The notes: generated by a model from the letters alone, not told the origin. DNA of 64,000 bases from Phragmitibacter sp965284365 (GCA_965284365.1 OZ260079.1:2294001-2358000); one strand, 5' to 3'. Positions 32,786 to 42,625 are shown, numbered from the stretch's first letter. A program made the numbers and translations.

Positions 32786-33445
32786 CTACGGATTCCAGCC
32801 GCGCACGCGCAGGTGCACATCTGCCACACGGCCCATGTAGTGCGGCATGGCATAGTCCTGAGCGGACTTCAGCAAGTAGGCTTTGGCTTGGTCCGCGTGG
32901 CCCAGGGCCTCCTCGTAGAGACCGAGGTAAAGAAACGCGTAGCTAAGGTGGTTCCGCTTATCCATCTCGTCGCTAGTAGCAGACTCGGCTGCTTTGATCA
33001 CATCCTCCGGGGTGGCCTTGCCCGCGAAGAGCTCGTGGACTTGCTTCATGGGGACACGGGTGTCCTCGGAGATCGGGATCAAGCCTTTGCGAGCCTCCTC
33101 GACACTCTCCAACCGGGCGACGCAAAGGAAATGCCAAACTGCGTTTTCCACGTCCTGGGTATTCACGGTCTGGTGGACTTCGAACTGCTTCCTGCCACCC
33201 GCGTAATCTTCGGCATAATAGAGCGAAAGCCCGCGCTGCCAGAGCTGCGGTAGGACATCGGGACGGAGGGCCACGGCGCGGTCAAAGGCAGCAACCGAAT
33301 CCTTTGGTTTAGCCTCAAAGAACAGGCGAATGCCTTCCTCGACTTCATCATTGGCCGAGCGGTCCGCCGCAATCGTAGTGGACAAAAGAACCCCGCCCAT
33401 GGCGATCAAGGCACAGAGGAAAGGCGCAGAGCGAAACTTTTTCAT
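32786..33445 (-). CDS. Exported TPR protein
   Basis: The 219-residue product has a signal peptide (KKFRSAPFLCALIAMGGVLLSTTIAAD) and degenerate TPR helices (EEGIRLFFEAKPKDSVAAFDRAVAL, LWQRGLSLYYAEDYAGGRKQF and HLSYAFLYLGLYEEALGHADQAKAYL). It is similar in layout to NlpI-type periplasmic TPR proteins but has no clear lipobox. Its ATG lies 2 bases after the stop codon of the double-redoxin gene, so the two are translated as a pair and may work together in the periplasm. Confidence 0.8.
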   Translation of the reverse strand: MKKFRSAPFLCALIAMGGVLLSTTIAADRSANDEVEEGIRLFFEAKPKDSVAAFDRAVALRPDVLPQLWQRGLSLYYAEDYAGGRKQFEVHQTVNTQDVENAVWHFLCVARLESVEEARKGLIPISEDTRVPMKQVHELFAGKATPEDVIKAAESATSDEMDKRNHLSYAFLYLGLYEEALGHADQAKAYLLKSAQDYAMPHYMGRVADVHLRVRGWNP

Positions 33446-33447
33446 GA

Positions 33448-34671
33448 TCAGGATTCAGGCACGTAATAGCGGCCCATAAACTCCAGGATTTTCGCGCGGA
33501 GTTCGTCGCCGTTGATCTCGCCGTCGTGACGGAAAATGACCGAACCATCCGGCGCAACCAACAGCGTATAGGGAATGGGGCCGGGCCATTGGGGATCGAG
33601 GGCTTTGACCAGATCATCCTGATTCGCGCCACTGTAGATGTAGCTGTTCGTGGTGCGGCCTTCGACTTTGAGCGTGGGTTTGATTTTGTCGGGGATTCGC
33701 ACCTGATACTTTTCCAGGAACTTTTTCACCTGATCTTTCTCATCTGGGGTGTTCAGGCTGATGGTGATGAACTCAAAGTCGCGCAGACCAAATTTGCGCG
33801 CGGTCTTGGCAAGTTCTGGAAACTCCTCCCGGCAGGGGCCGCACCACGTGGCCCAGACATTGATGAGTCGGACTTTCTTGGTGCCATTCTTGCGCAGAGC
33901 CGCGACGCCAGCCGCGTCGATGAGTTCGACATCCACCGCGGTCTTCTCCCACTTTTCATTGTCCTTCGCGATGTCGTCGGTTTTGGTGAGCCACTTCGTG
34001 GAGCAGCCATGCGGCTTTGTTTCGGCAACAGCGGGCGTTTTGCCTGCGAGAAGCGCTTCGACGGCATTGAGGCCATCATTGGATGTCACCGTGGCAGCGT
34101 CAGCAAAGCGTGAGTCATCCAAGCGTCCTTTATATTTAAGCTTCCGCTCCGCATCGAAGATGAAGACATGCGGAGTGGCCAGGCATCCGTAGGCTTTGGC
34201 AATGGCCTGCGTGTCCCCGTCATAGAGATAGGGAAACTCGAAGCCCTGCTCCTTTGCGTGAAGCTTCATCTCATCGAAGCTATCGTTGTAAATGGAGTAG
34301 CCGAGCTCGTCAGGACGAAGGGAGACGGGGTTGTTGGGATTGATCGCTACGATTTGGAATCCCTGGCCCTTTTTGTCCGCGAGCAGTTTCTTGAGTCGCC
34401 CTTCCACGGCCTGTGAAGTAGGGCAGTGGTTCGACATGAAAGCGATCATCAGCACCTTCGCGTCTTTGTATTCAGCGAGGGTGTGGGTTTTGTCATCGAT
34501 CCCCTTCAGCGAAAAGTCTGGCGCAGCCTGACCAATGGCAAGTTCCTGAAAGCCCTCAGGATGGCTGGATTTGGCTTTAGCCTTGGGCTTGGCAGTGGTG
34601 TCGGTCTCAGCTGCCGAGGTCACAAATGCAACAGCCAGAAGAACGACGAGGACCAGTAAGAGCGGTTTCAT
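33448..34671 (-). CDS. Exported protein with two thioredoxin-fold (redoxin) domains
   Basis: The 407-residue product has a signal peptide (MKPLLLVLVVLLAVAFVTSAAE) and a Lys-rich stretch. The first domain (about 42-205) is AhpC/TSA-like (APDFSLKGIDDKTHTL, FMSNHCPTSQ, YGCLATPHVFIFDAERKLKYKGRLDD). The second (about 245-400) is ResA/TlpA-like with the redox motif WATWCGPCREEF. The first domain's SNHCPT has a single Cys, so it is peroxiredoxin-like; the second has the thioredoxin CxxC. This suggests a periplasmic peroxide-reductase plus reductant fused in one chain. A TPR gene follows at once. Confidence 0.85.
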   Translation of the reverse strand: MKPLLLVLVVLLAVAFVTSAAETDTTAKPKAKAKSSHPEGFQELAIGQAAPDFSLKGIDDKTHTLAEYKDAKVLMIAFMSNHCPTSQAVEGRLKKLLADKKGQGFQIVAINPNNPVSLRPDELGYSIYNDSFDEMKLHAKEQGFEFPYLYDGDTQAIAKAYGCLATPHVFIFDAERKLKYKGRLDDSRFADAATVTSNDGLNAVEALLAGKTPAVAETKPHGCSTKWLTKTDDIAKDNEKWEKTAVDVELIDAAGVAALRKNGTKKVRLINVWATWCGPCREEFPELAKTARKFGLRDFEFITISLNTPDEKDQVKKFLEKYQVRIPDKIKPTLKVEGRTTNSYIYSGANQDDLVKALDPQWPGPIPYTLLVAPDGSVIFRHDGEINGDELRAKILEFMGRYYVPES

Positions 34672-34719
34672 GAAGAGTGGGTTGATAAGAGAGAACGAAC
34701 GAGAGAATGAGCACGCACA

Positions 34720-35073
34720 TTAAACTTCGAATTCATCAGCCGGATCGAAGGGAGGCATGGGCACATTGATGATGCGCAGTTTTCCGACAGCGCGGTGCAC
34801 ACAACCGGGGCGGATCATGACCGTAGTCATTGGCTTGAGCGGGATGATTTCGCCATCGGCCTCGAGATGGCCTTCACCATCGAGAACGATATAAATCTCT
34901 GTCATCTTCTCGTGGTAGTGCTTTTTGCTATCCACGGAGATGTCCGTCAGATGAACAGTTGCCAGGGTGTTCCATGGCTCCTTGAAGGCACGGCGGGCCT
35001 GTCCACAAGGACAGGGGGTCGGTGGGATTTCATCGAGCTGAGCGACGGCGAAGCGTTTTTCAGAGTCTGGCAT
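34720..35073 (-). CDS. Cupin-domain protein
   Basis: The 117-residue single-domain cupin has metal ligands in HYHEKMTEIYIVLDGEGHLEADG and the second motif in IRPGCVHRAVG. The conserved His-x-His-x(n)-Glu and distal His are present, so it should bind a metal. The N-terminus has CPCGQARRAF, two Cys close together. Substrate unknown. It begins upstream of the redoxin gene in the same direction with a 48-base gap. Confidence 0.85.
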   Translation of the reverse strand: MPDSEKRFAVAQLDEIPPTPCPCGQARRAFKEPWNTLATVHLTDISVDSKKHYHEKMTEIYIVLDGEGHLEADGEIIPLKPMTTVMIRPGCVHRAVGKLRIINVPMPPFDPADEFEV

Positions 35074-35145
35074 GGCGAAGATTGAGTCAGATTACGTGCG
35101 CCAAGTGGCATTTTCACAGGAATCCAGAAGGCGGCGTGAGTGGGA

Positions 35146-35466
35146 TCAGCGAGGAGCAAACAGGATAACGGCGGTGCCGGCGAGGCAAATGCCGCCCCCT
35201 AGAAGATCCCATTTGTCCGGTGAAATGCGCTCGACCAACCACAGCCAGAGCAAGGATGCGGCGATATAAACGCCACCGTAAGCGGCATAAGCGCGTGCGG
35301 CGAAAGGCGATTCCACACCCGTGAGCAACCATGCAAAAGCAATGAGGCTGGCGACGCCGGGGACAATCCACAAGGGACTGTGGTGCAGCCGAATCCAGGC
35401 CCAGAAGCTGAAGCAGCCACCAATCTCTGCCAGCGCGGCGAGGGCATAAAGGAAGATCGACTTCAT
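35146..35466 (-). CDS. YnfA/UPF0060 family membrane protein
   Basis: The 106-residue protein has four hydrophobic segments (FLYALAALAEIGGCFSFWAW, PLWIVPGVASLIAFAWLLTG, YAAYGGVYIAASLLWLWLV, LLGGGICLAGTAVILFAPR) and the signature EIGGCFSFWAW and YAAYGGVYI of YnfA, an SMR-related family; function is unclear, with reports of small drug efflux. The ATG at 35466 gives the standard length. Confidence 0.93.
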   Translation of the reverse strand: MKSIFLYALAALAEIGGCFSFWAWIRLHHSPLWIVPGVASLIAFAWLLTGVESPFAARAYAAYGGVYIAASLLWLWLVERISPDKWDLLGGGICLAGTAVILFAPR

Positions 35467-35479
35467 TCGATGGACAGCA

Positions 35480-36229
35480 CTAGGGCGTGGGAGGAATGGG
35501 AAAAAGGCCAAACGCCTGGCGCACGGAACAAATAAGGTCACCGATCTTCCCAGAATAAGGGCGGGTCGGGTGAAGAATGGGCCAGCCGCGTTCTTTACCG
35601 ATAGCGGCGAGGAGGAGGGAGGGGTGAACGAGGACCGCATTCCCAGCTAGTTCCAGGAGGGGCAGGTCAGCAGGGCTGTCGGAGTAAGCCCAAGACGAAA
35701 GAAGCTCGTCTGGAGTCGCAGCCGCCACGGCAGGAACGGTTTCCATCATGCGGACGATTTTGGCTTCATGTTTGTTATTTCCACCGTGAACTTTCGGCAT
35801 GAGAGGAACGGTCTCTGGGATTTCCACCGGCGTGGCGATGCAATGGTCAAAACCCAAGTTCTGAGCGATTTCCTTCGCGTAAAAGGCAGGGCTGGCGGTG
35901 TTCAGGATGAGGACGCGGCCCGCGGCCCGGTTTTCAGCAATCGATTTGAGCAGTTCCGGGTAGATGGTAGGCCGAACCGTTGTTTGGGCGAAATCCTGCG
36001 CATAGCTCTCCAGTTTCTCGCGACGCATGCCGGTGAGATAGCTGATGAAGGCTCGCTTAGCCGTGACCGTGCGGATGAGGTTTAATGCCCGTAGCAGGGC
36101 AAAAGGTGCAAAAAAGAGCCAGAAAATACGACGCCAGCCTTCCCGGCGAAGGACGTAGTTGGCAAAAAGCGTCTGCGTATCGTGCGGCAGGAGGGTGTGA
36201 TCCAGATCGTAAAACGCAAATGACGGCAT
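35480..36229 (-). CDS. HAD-superfamily phosphatase (HAD-IB)
   Basis: The 249-residue hydrolase has the nucleophile motif FYDLDHTLLPHDT near residue 8, NTASP (motif II), a Lys in GGNNKHEAKI, and YSDSPADLPLLELAG with the motif III acids. These fit the HAD-IB group that includes SerB- and PgpC-like phosphatases; a phosphatidylglycerophosphatase or phosphoserine role cannot be told apart here. A hydrophobic segment (WRRIFWLFFAPFALLRALN) near 30-50 could associate with the membrane, which would fit lipid phosphate removal. The gene is divergent from lepA. Confidence 0.85.
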   Translation of the reverse strand: MPSFAFYDLDHTLLPHDTQTLFANYVLRREGWRRIFWLFFAPFALLRALNLIRTVTAKRAFISYLTGMRREKLESYAQDFAQTTVRPTIYPELLKSIAENRAAGRVLILNTASPAFYAKEIAQNLGFDHCIATPVEIPETVPLMPKVHGGNNKHEAKIVRMMETVPAVAAATPDELLSSWAYSDSPADLPLLELAGNAVLVHPSLLLAAIGKERGWPILHPTRPYSGKIGDLICSVRQAFGLFPIPPTP

Positions 36230-36374
36230 GGGACTACTTCGGAGAGGACGGCGGATGCGTCAAACGAGGGAGTTGGCGAAGCTTCTGACAGGCTGAAGGA
36301 GGAGGAGAGGGTTGCTTGCGTAGTGGGCAAATCCGCGCTACTTACCTACCCCCTTTTTCGTCCTGCTCATTTCA

Positions 36375-38174
36375 ATGGCCATTTCCCTCACCCGCAATTT
36401 CTCCATCATCGCGCACATTGACCACGGGAAGACCACCTTGTCCGACCGGCTGCTGGAATCCACGAAAACCGTTAGCACACGTGAGCAACAGGATCAGCAT
36501 CTGGATTCCATGGATCTCGAGCGGGAACGCGGGATCACGATCAAGGCCCACCCGGTTACGATGTATTACAAGGCCAAGGATGGCCTCACGTACAAACTGA
36601 ACTTGCTGGACACGCCAGGCCACGTGGACTTCTCCTACGAAGTATCCCGCTCCCTGGCCGCCTGCGAAGGGGCGCTGCTGCTGGTGGACGCATCTCAAGG
36701 AGTCGAAGCTCAAACCGTGGCGAACCTGAACCTGGCGATGCAGCAAAATCTGCATGTGATCCCAGTCATCAATAAAATTGACCTGCCCAGCGCAGACATT
36801 GATCGCTGCAAGCGGCAGTTGGAAGACATCCTGCAACTGTCCTCTGATGAAGCGGTGCCGGCGAGCGCCAAGATGGGCCTCGGCATCACGGACATCCTTG
36901 AGGCAGTCGTAAAGTTTATCCCGCCACCGGTATCGATGGGGGAGGATTATCTGCGGGCCTCGGTCTTCGACTCAGTTTTCGATCCGTACCGTGGAGTCGT
37001 CTCCTATGTGCGTGTGTTCAGCGGCACCGTCACACGCGGGCAGAAGGTTCGCATGATGTCCACGGGACTGGACTACGAAGTGAAGGACGTGGGCGTCTTC
37101 AAGCCGAAGATGGTGACAACGGAAAAACTCTTTGCGGGCGACGTGGGTTACGTCATCGCAAATGTGAAGACCACGGCGGACGTGAAGATTGGCGACACGC
37201 TCACGGAGACGCGGAAGCCGGCGCCGACGCCGCTTCCGGGCTATAAGGAAATCCATCCCCTCGTGTTCAGTGGGATTTATCCGGTCAGTACGGAAGACTT
37301 CGAGAATCTCAAAGCAGCGATGGGCAAGCTGCAGATCAATGACTCAGCTTTCACCTTCATGGCGGAAAGTTCCGCTGCTCTGGGTTTCGGCTTCCGCTGC
37401 GGATTCCTTGGTCTTCTCCACATGGAGATCATTCAGGAGCGTTTGCGCCGTGAGTTCCTGATGGATGTTATAAGTACGTATCCATCCGTCATCTACGAGG
37501 TGAAGAAGACAAACGGAGAGGAAGTCATTGTCGATAACCCCAGCTTTTTACCGCCGGTGCAGGTGATCGAAGAAATTCGCGAACCGATGGTGAAGATCTT
37601 CCTCATGGTGCCGAACGAATACATCGGTGACATGATGCAACTCGTGATGGATAAGCGCGGACAGGTGGATCACACCGAGACGCTGGATGACAATCGCGTC
37701 ATGCTCCAGGCAGTGCTGCCGCTGAATGAAATCCTCGTGGACTTTAATGACAAGCTCAAGTCCATCACCCGTGGTTACGGCAGCATGGACTACGAACACG
37801 CCGGTTATCAGGCGAGCGATTTGGTGAAGATGGAGATGATGATCGCCGGTGAGCCGGTGGATGCCTTTGCCTGCATTGTGCACCGCAGCAAAGCGGAATC
37901 GCGAGGCCGGGCTTTGGCGATGAAGCTGAAGGAAGTCATTCCCCAACAACTCTTTGTGGTGAACATTCAGGCGGCCATCGGCGGCAAAATCATTGCCAGC
38001 GAGCGGATCAGCGCTCTGCGCAAAGACGTGACGGCCAAGTGTTATGGCGGTGACATCTCCCGTAAACGCAAGCTGCTGGAGAAGCAGAAAGAAGGTAAAA
38101 AACGGATGAAGGCCATCGGCAGAGTCAACATCCCGCAGGAAGCCTTTATCGCGGTGCTTAAGACCAGTTCCTAG
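36375..38174 (+). CDS. lepA: Elongation factor 4 (LepA)
   Basis: The 599-residue GTPase back-translocates or rescues stalled ribosomes. It has G1 AHIDHGKTTL near residue 12, G3 DTPGHVDF near 80, NKIDLPSAD near 133, and the LepA-specific C-terminal domain (AFACIVHRSKAESRGRALAM and KKRMKAIGRVNIPQEAF near the end). Length is normal. The lepB gene follows after 43 bases, a common lepA-lepB arrangement. Confidence 0.98.
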   Translation: MAISLTRNFSIIAHIDHGKTTLSDRLLESTKTVSTREQQDQHLDSMDLERERGITIKAHPVTMYYKAKDGLTYKLNLLDTPGHVDFSYEVSRSLAACEGALLLVDASQGVEAQTVANLNLAMQQNLHVIPVINKIDLPSADIDRCKRQLEDILQLSSDEAVPASAKMGLGITDILEAVVKFIPPPVSMGEDYLRASVFDSVFDPYRGVVSYVRVFSGTVTRGQKVRMMSTGLDYEVKDVGVFKPKMVTTEKLFAGDVGYVIANVKTTADVKIGDTLTETRKPAPTPLPGYKEIHPLVFSGIYPVSTEDFENLKAAMGKLQINDSAFTFMAESSAALGFGFRCGFLGLLHMEIIQERLRREFLMDVISTYPSVIYEVKKTNGEEVIVDNPSFLPPVQVIEEIREPMVKIFLMVPNEYIGDMMQLVMDKRGQVDHTETLDDNRVMLQAVLPLNEILVDFNDKLKSITRGYGSMDYEHAGYQASDLVKMEMMIAGEPVDAFACIVHRSKAESRGRALAMKLKEVIPQQLFVVNIQAAIGGKIIASERISALRKDVTAKCYGGDISRKRKLLEKQKEGKKRMKAIGRVNIPQEAFIAVLKTSS

Positions 38175-38217
38175 TTCCCAAAGATTCTCATCTCTCGCTG
38201 CCTCGCCCCTCTTACGC

Positions 38218-39438
38218 ATGTTCCAGCCTCGCTACCTCAAACAAGCGAAGATGCTCCAGAAGGGGCTGACGCGCTTCCTTCATTACAAACGCGATCTCAT
38301 TCCCGCAGCGAAGCTGAGCGAGATTGAGGAATTGCGGACGGACTTGGGACAGGCGATCCGGGTGCGTAATAAGGAGCGCCTGGATGCACTCACTGTAATC
38401 ATCAATCAAACCTGCGAACGCGCGGTGCCCATGGGCGGCACTTCGGATTGGGCTGAGAACATTGAGGTTTTCTTTGTGTCGATCGTGATTGCCTTGGGCA
38501 TTCGCACTTATATTGCTCAGCCGTTTCAAATCCCTACGTCGTCCATGCAGCCGACGCTGAATGGTATCAATGCCGAAATCACCGCAGAAGACCCGAGACC
38601 AGGACTGTTGGGCAAAGTGAAAGGGTTTTTCACCGGAACGTCCTATATTAACGTGGTGGCTGATCAGGATGGAGAAGTTGATTTGGGTAGCTCGGACATG
38701 GTGACAGAGCACAAGTTCCTGATCTTTCGTCCCTATTCCAAACTGCATTTCACTGATGGACATACCATCACCATCAACAGCCCGAAATCGCAATTAGAGA
38801 ATCAACTACGCTTGTATGAAAACCTGCAAGCGGAAACGGCTATCCGCTCTGATATAAATCCAGACATGCGAAGCGAGGTCTATGTTCCTAAGAATGGACG
38901 GGCGCGCGTTTCCAAGGGACAAATCTTGGCCCGCGGTATCGTCACCAACGGAGACCATGTGATCGTAAACAAGTTCGCTTATCATTTCCGGCAGCCGACA
39001 CGTGGCGAGGTGTTCGTATTCACCACCAAGAGCATCCAGGGAATTGAGAATACGTTAGATCGGCGTTGGGGTTCACAATATTACATCAAGCGCCTCGTGG
39101 GAGTGCCTGGAGATGAAGTGGCAGTGGAGTCGCCAGAATTGTTCATCAACGGGCAGAAGCCAACCGAGCCAGGCATCCGGCGAGTGATTGATCAAAGAGA
39201 GCCTAGAACCCGGGAGTATGCTTACCATGGCTATTCAGATGAGACGGATGATTCTCGAATGATCTATGTTCCGCAGAAACTTCAGGTGGCGCCGCGACGG
39301 CAGTATTACGCCATGGGAGACAACAGTTACCGCAGTTCCGACAGCCGTTTCTGGGGTCCTGTTCCGGAACAGAATCTGATCGGACCGGGGTGGTTTTGCT
39401 ATTGGCCGCTAACGAGCCATTGGGGCAGGATCAAGTAG
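38218..39438 (+). CDS. lepB: Signal peptidase I with a large insertion
   Basis: The 406-residue membrane protease removes signal peptides. A soluble N-terminus of about 80 residues precedes one membrane helix (IEVFFVSIVIALGIRTYIA, about 82-100). The catalytic Ser is in IPTSSMQPTL (near residue 109) and the catalytic Lys is in YIKRLVGVPGDEV (near 290), followed by YYAMGDNSYRSSDSRFWGPV. The Ser-Lys distance is about 180 residues, against about 55 in E. coli, owing to an inserted domain at about 115-240. lepA precedes it. Confidence 0.93.
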   Translation: MFQPRYLKQAKMLQKGLTRFLHYKRDLIPAAKLSEIEELRTDLGQAIRVRNKERLDALTVIINQTCERAVPMGGTSDWAENIEVFFVSIVIALGIRTYIAQPFQIPTSSMQPTLNGINAEITAEDPRPGLLGKVKGFFTGTSYINVVADQDGEVDLGSSDMVTEHKFLIFRPYSKLHFTDGHTITINSPKSQLENQLRLYENLQAETAIRSDINPDMRSEVYVPKNGRARVSKGQILARGIVTNGDHVIVNKFAYHFRQPTRGEVFVFTTKSIQGIENTLDRRWGSQYYIKRLVGVPGDEVAVESPELFINGQKPTEPGIRRVIDQREPRTREYAYHGYSDETDDSRMIYVPQKLQVAPRRQYYAMGDNSYRSSDSRFWGPVPEQNLIGPGWFCYWPLTSHWGRIK

Positions 39439-39473
39439 CCGCTGCTTCTTCCCACACCTCGCAGCAAAATACG

Positions 39474-42400
39474 TCATGAGCCCGTTCCGGCTGGCAATGC
39501 GGCAGGGGATGCAGTTTCCTCTTTAGCAGGCTTCTTCTTGCGGCGGTATTGATTCAGCCGCTCCATGTAGTGATAGATGACTGGCGTAATGTAAAGCGTG
39601 AGCAACTGCGATAAGAGCAATCCGCCCACGACAGCAAGACCCAAAGGACGCCGCACTTCCGCACCTGCCCCCCAACCCAAAGCAATGGGCAGTGCACCCA
39701 TCAGAGCCGCAAAGGTGGTCATCATGATGGGACGGAAACGCACCAGGCATGCTTCGAAAATGGCATCATCCGGCGACTTGTTTTCTGTGCGCTCCGCTTC
39801 CAGCGCGAAGTCGATCATCATGATGGCGTTCTTCTTCACGATGCCGATGAGCATGAGGATGCCGACGAAGCCGTAAACGTTCAGTTCGTAGTCAAAGAGC
39901 CACAGCGTCAAAAGCGCTCCCACGCCCGCCGAGGGAAGACCAGACAGGATGGTAAGCGGATGGATGAAGCTTTCATAGAGCACACCGAGGACGAGATAGA
40001 TAACGACTACGGCCATGATAAGGAGAAGGCCAAGACCTTGAAGGGAGGTTTGAAACGCTTGAGCTTCTCCTTGGAAAGCGGTGGTGATGCCTGCAGGCAA
40101 ATCCTGGCGCACGGCGTTGTTGATGGCGCGCACGGCATCGCCCAGAGAGACACCGGGCTTGGTGGCGAAGCTGATGGTCACGCTGGGCAACTGCCCGGAG
40201 TGCGTTACCGTCAGCGGGCCGACCGTCCGCTTGATATCAGCCACACTGGGCAACGGCACCAATTGGCCGTTGGCTCCCCGCAAATACATGAGACCCAGCG
40301 ACTCCATATCGGAGCGGTAACGCGGATCCACCTCAAGGATCACGTAATATTGATTCGATGGCGTGTAGATGGAGGAAATTTGACGCGAACCGTAGGCATT
40401 ATAGAGCGCACTTTCGATCTGATTCGCAGTGAGCCCAACTGCCGAGGCCTTATCCCGATTCACTTCCACATAGACCTGCGGACTCGTGATCAAGAGATCG
40501 GAAGCCACATCGGTAAGTTCCGGCAGGGAGCGTATCTTATCCTCGATCTTCGGGGCAGTGGCGAACAGTTGCTGCATGTCCACAGCGGAGAGGGTGAACT
40601 GATAGGGACTCTTGGAGACGCGGCCGCCAATACGGATGCTGGCAGGAACCTGCGGGAAAGCACGGATACCCGGAATCGCGGCGAGTTGAGGGCGCAACTG
40701 GTTCACAATCTCCTGCGCGGAGGGGCGCTCTTTTCGTGGCTTCAGACTGACAAAACAGCGGCCGCTATTGCCTGTCGAAGTAGGACCGCTGGCGCCCACG
40801 GATGAACTGAAAGCAGCAATGTGAGGATTCTTTCTCAGCACCTCGGCTACGGCTTGCTGGTGCTTCACCATGGTTTCGAATGACGCATCTTGCGCGCCCT
40901 CCGTCATGATCTGAAGCTGGCCGATGTCTTCGGCAGGAATGAAACCCTTCGGCAGATGTTGGAATAGCCAAACGGTTCCTGCAACGGTTCCCAAAGTGAT
41001 CAGCAGCAGGCTGATGCGATGCCGCAGCGAAAAACGTAGTGTGCGTTCATAGAGACGCAGCATCCAGTTAAAGATGCCTTCCGTGAAATTGTAGATGCGG
41101 CCGTGCTTCTCTTCCTTGTGCGGCTTCAGGAACCGGCTGCACAGCATGGGGGTCAGCGTGAGCGAGACCACGCCGGAGACAAGGATGGCCACCGCGATGG
41201 TAACGGCAAATTCATTGAGCAGGCGGCCGAGAATGCCACCCATGAAGAGCACCGGCAGGAATACCGCCGCGAGGGAAATAGTCATCGAGATGACCGTGAA
41301 CCCAATCTCCTTGGAGCCTTTCAGCGCGGCATTGAGAACGGTCTCACCCTTTTCAATGTGACGCACGACATTCTCCAACACCACAATGGCATCATCCACA
41401 ATGAAGCCGACACTTAGGGTCAGCGCCATCAGGGAAAGATTGTTCATGCTGAATCCCAACAAGTACATGACGCCAAACGTGCCCACGATGCTGAGCGGGA
41501 TGGCAATGCTGGGGATGAGTGTTGCGCGTACGTTCCGCAGAAAGATGAAGATGACCATGACCACGAGTGCGATGGTCAAAACGAGGGTGAGCTGCACGTC
41601 GTGGACGGACTCGCGGATGGTCTTGGAGCGGTCGATGAGCAATTCCAGCCGCAGAGCCGCCGGTAGCGATTCATTGATGGACGGAAGGAGTTTCTTGATA
41701 TTGTCCACCACCTCCACCGTGTTCGCTCCAGGCTGGCGTTGTACGGAGAGCATGATGGAGCGCTCCTCCCCGTTAAACCAGTTCGCCACCTGATCGTTTT
41801 CCACGCTGTCCTGCACGTTGGCGATCTCGTCGAGACGTACTGCGGCACCGTTACGATAAGCCACGATCAGAGGCCGGTAGCTGTCTGCATCGGAGAGCTT
41901 GCCGCTGCTCTGCACGGTAAAATTTTGCTCAGAGCCCTGGAGGGTGCCGGTGGGCATGTTGCTATTGCCCGCCGCGACCGCATCTCTCACATCATCCAGA
42001 GAGATGCTGCGTGAGGCCAGTTTGAGGGGATTCACCTGTACGCGCACGGCATACTTTTGCGATCCATACACTTGCACCTGCGCCACGCCTTCGATCATGC
42101 TAATGCGTTGCGCGATGGCAGTCTGCGCATACTCATCCACCGTCGAGAGCGGCAGCGTGGACGAGATGAGATTGAGAAAGAGAATTGGGGAGTCCGCCGG
42201 ATTGCTTTTACGGAAGTACGGAGGACTCGGCATATCCGCAGGGAGGTTCCGTTGCGCGCTGGCGATCGCCGACTGCACATCCAGCGCGGCCCCATCGAGT
42301 GAGCGATCCAGGCTGAACTGGAGCGTAATGCTGGTAGAGCCGAGCGCGCTGATGCTCGTCATGGAGTCGATGCCGGCGATGGTGGAGAATTGCTTCTCGA

Positions 42401-42599
42401 GAGGCGTAGCCACGGAGGACGCCATGGTTTCCGGACTGGCGCCAGGCAAATTCGCCGTCACCGAAAGCGTGGGGAAATCCACATTCGGCAGGTCATTGAC
42501 GGGGAGGTCTTTATAAGCCAGCAGACCAAAGACCAGCATACCCGCCATGACCAACGTGATCATCACCGGTCGGCGAATGCAGAGTTCGGGAATGGTCAT
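39474..42599 (-). CDS. RND efflux transporter permease (MdtB/AcrB-like)
   Basis: The 1041-residue inner-membrane pump begins MTIPELCIRRPVMITLVMAG, followed by VNDLPNVDFPTLSVTANLPGASPETM. It has the proton-relay region SVGFIVDDAIVVLENVVRHIEKG and two large periplasmic loops, as in HAE1 drug exporters; FP/MdtBC-like features (VQSAIASAQRNLP, PPYFRKSNPADSPI) point to the MdtB/MdtC group. The periplasmic adaptor gene is next upstream with a 26-base gap; no outer-membrane channel gene is nearby. Confidence 0.95.
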   Translation of the reverse strand: MTIPELCIRRPVMITLVMAGMLVFGLLAYKDLPVNDLPNVDFPTLSVTANLPGASPETMASSVATPLEKQFSTIAGIDSMTSISALGSTSITLQFSLDRSLDGAALDVQSAIASAQRNLPADMPSPPYFRKSNPADSPILFLNLISSTLPLSTVDEYAQTAIAQRISMIEGVAQVQVYGSQKYAVRVQVNPLKLASRSISLDDVRDAVAAGNSNMPTGTLQGSEQNFTVQSSGKLSDADSYRPLIVAYRNGAAVRLDEIANVQDSVENDQVANWFNGEERSIMLSVQRQPGANTVEVVDNIKKLLPSINESLPAALRLELLIDRSKTIRESVHDVQLTLVLTIALVVMVIFIFLRNVRATLIPSIAIPLSIVGTFGVMYLLGFSMNNLSLMALTLSVGFIVDDAIVVLENVVRHIEKGETVLNAALKGSKEIGFTVISMTISLAAVFLPVLFMGGILGRLLNEFAVTIAVAILVSGVVSLTLTPMLCSRFLKPHKEEKHGRIYNFTEGIFNWMLRLYERTLRFSLRHRISLLLITLGTVAGTVWLFQHLPKGFIPAEDIGQLQIMTEGAQDASFETMVKHQQAVAEVLRKNPHIAAFSSSVGASGPTSTGNSGRCFVSLKPRKERPSAQEIVNQLRPQLAAIPGIRAFPQVPASIRIGGRVSKSPYQFTLSAVDMQQLFATAPKIEDKIRSLPELTDVASDLLITSPQVYVEVNRDKASAVGLTANQIESALYNAYGSRQISSIYTPSNQYYVILEVDPRYRSDMESLGLMYLRGANGQLVPLPSVADIKRTVGPLTVTHSGQLPSVTISFATKPGVSLGDAVRAINNAVRQDLPAGITTAFQGEAQAFQTSLQGLGLLLIMAVVVIYLVLGVLYESFIHPLTILSGLPSAGVGALLTLWLFDYELNVYGFVGILMLIGIVKKNAIMMIDFALEAERTENKSPDDAIFEACLVRFRPIMMTTFAALMGALPIALGWGAGAEVRRPLGLAVVGGLLLSQLLTLYITPVIYHYMERLNQYRRKKKPAKEETASPAALPAGTGS

Positions 42600-42625
42600 G
42601 GGAGGGCAAGATTAACTGCCGAAGG

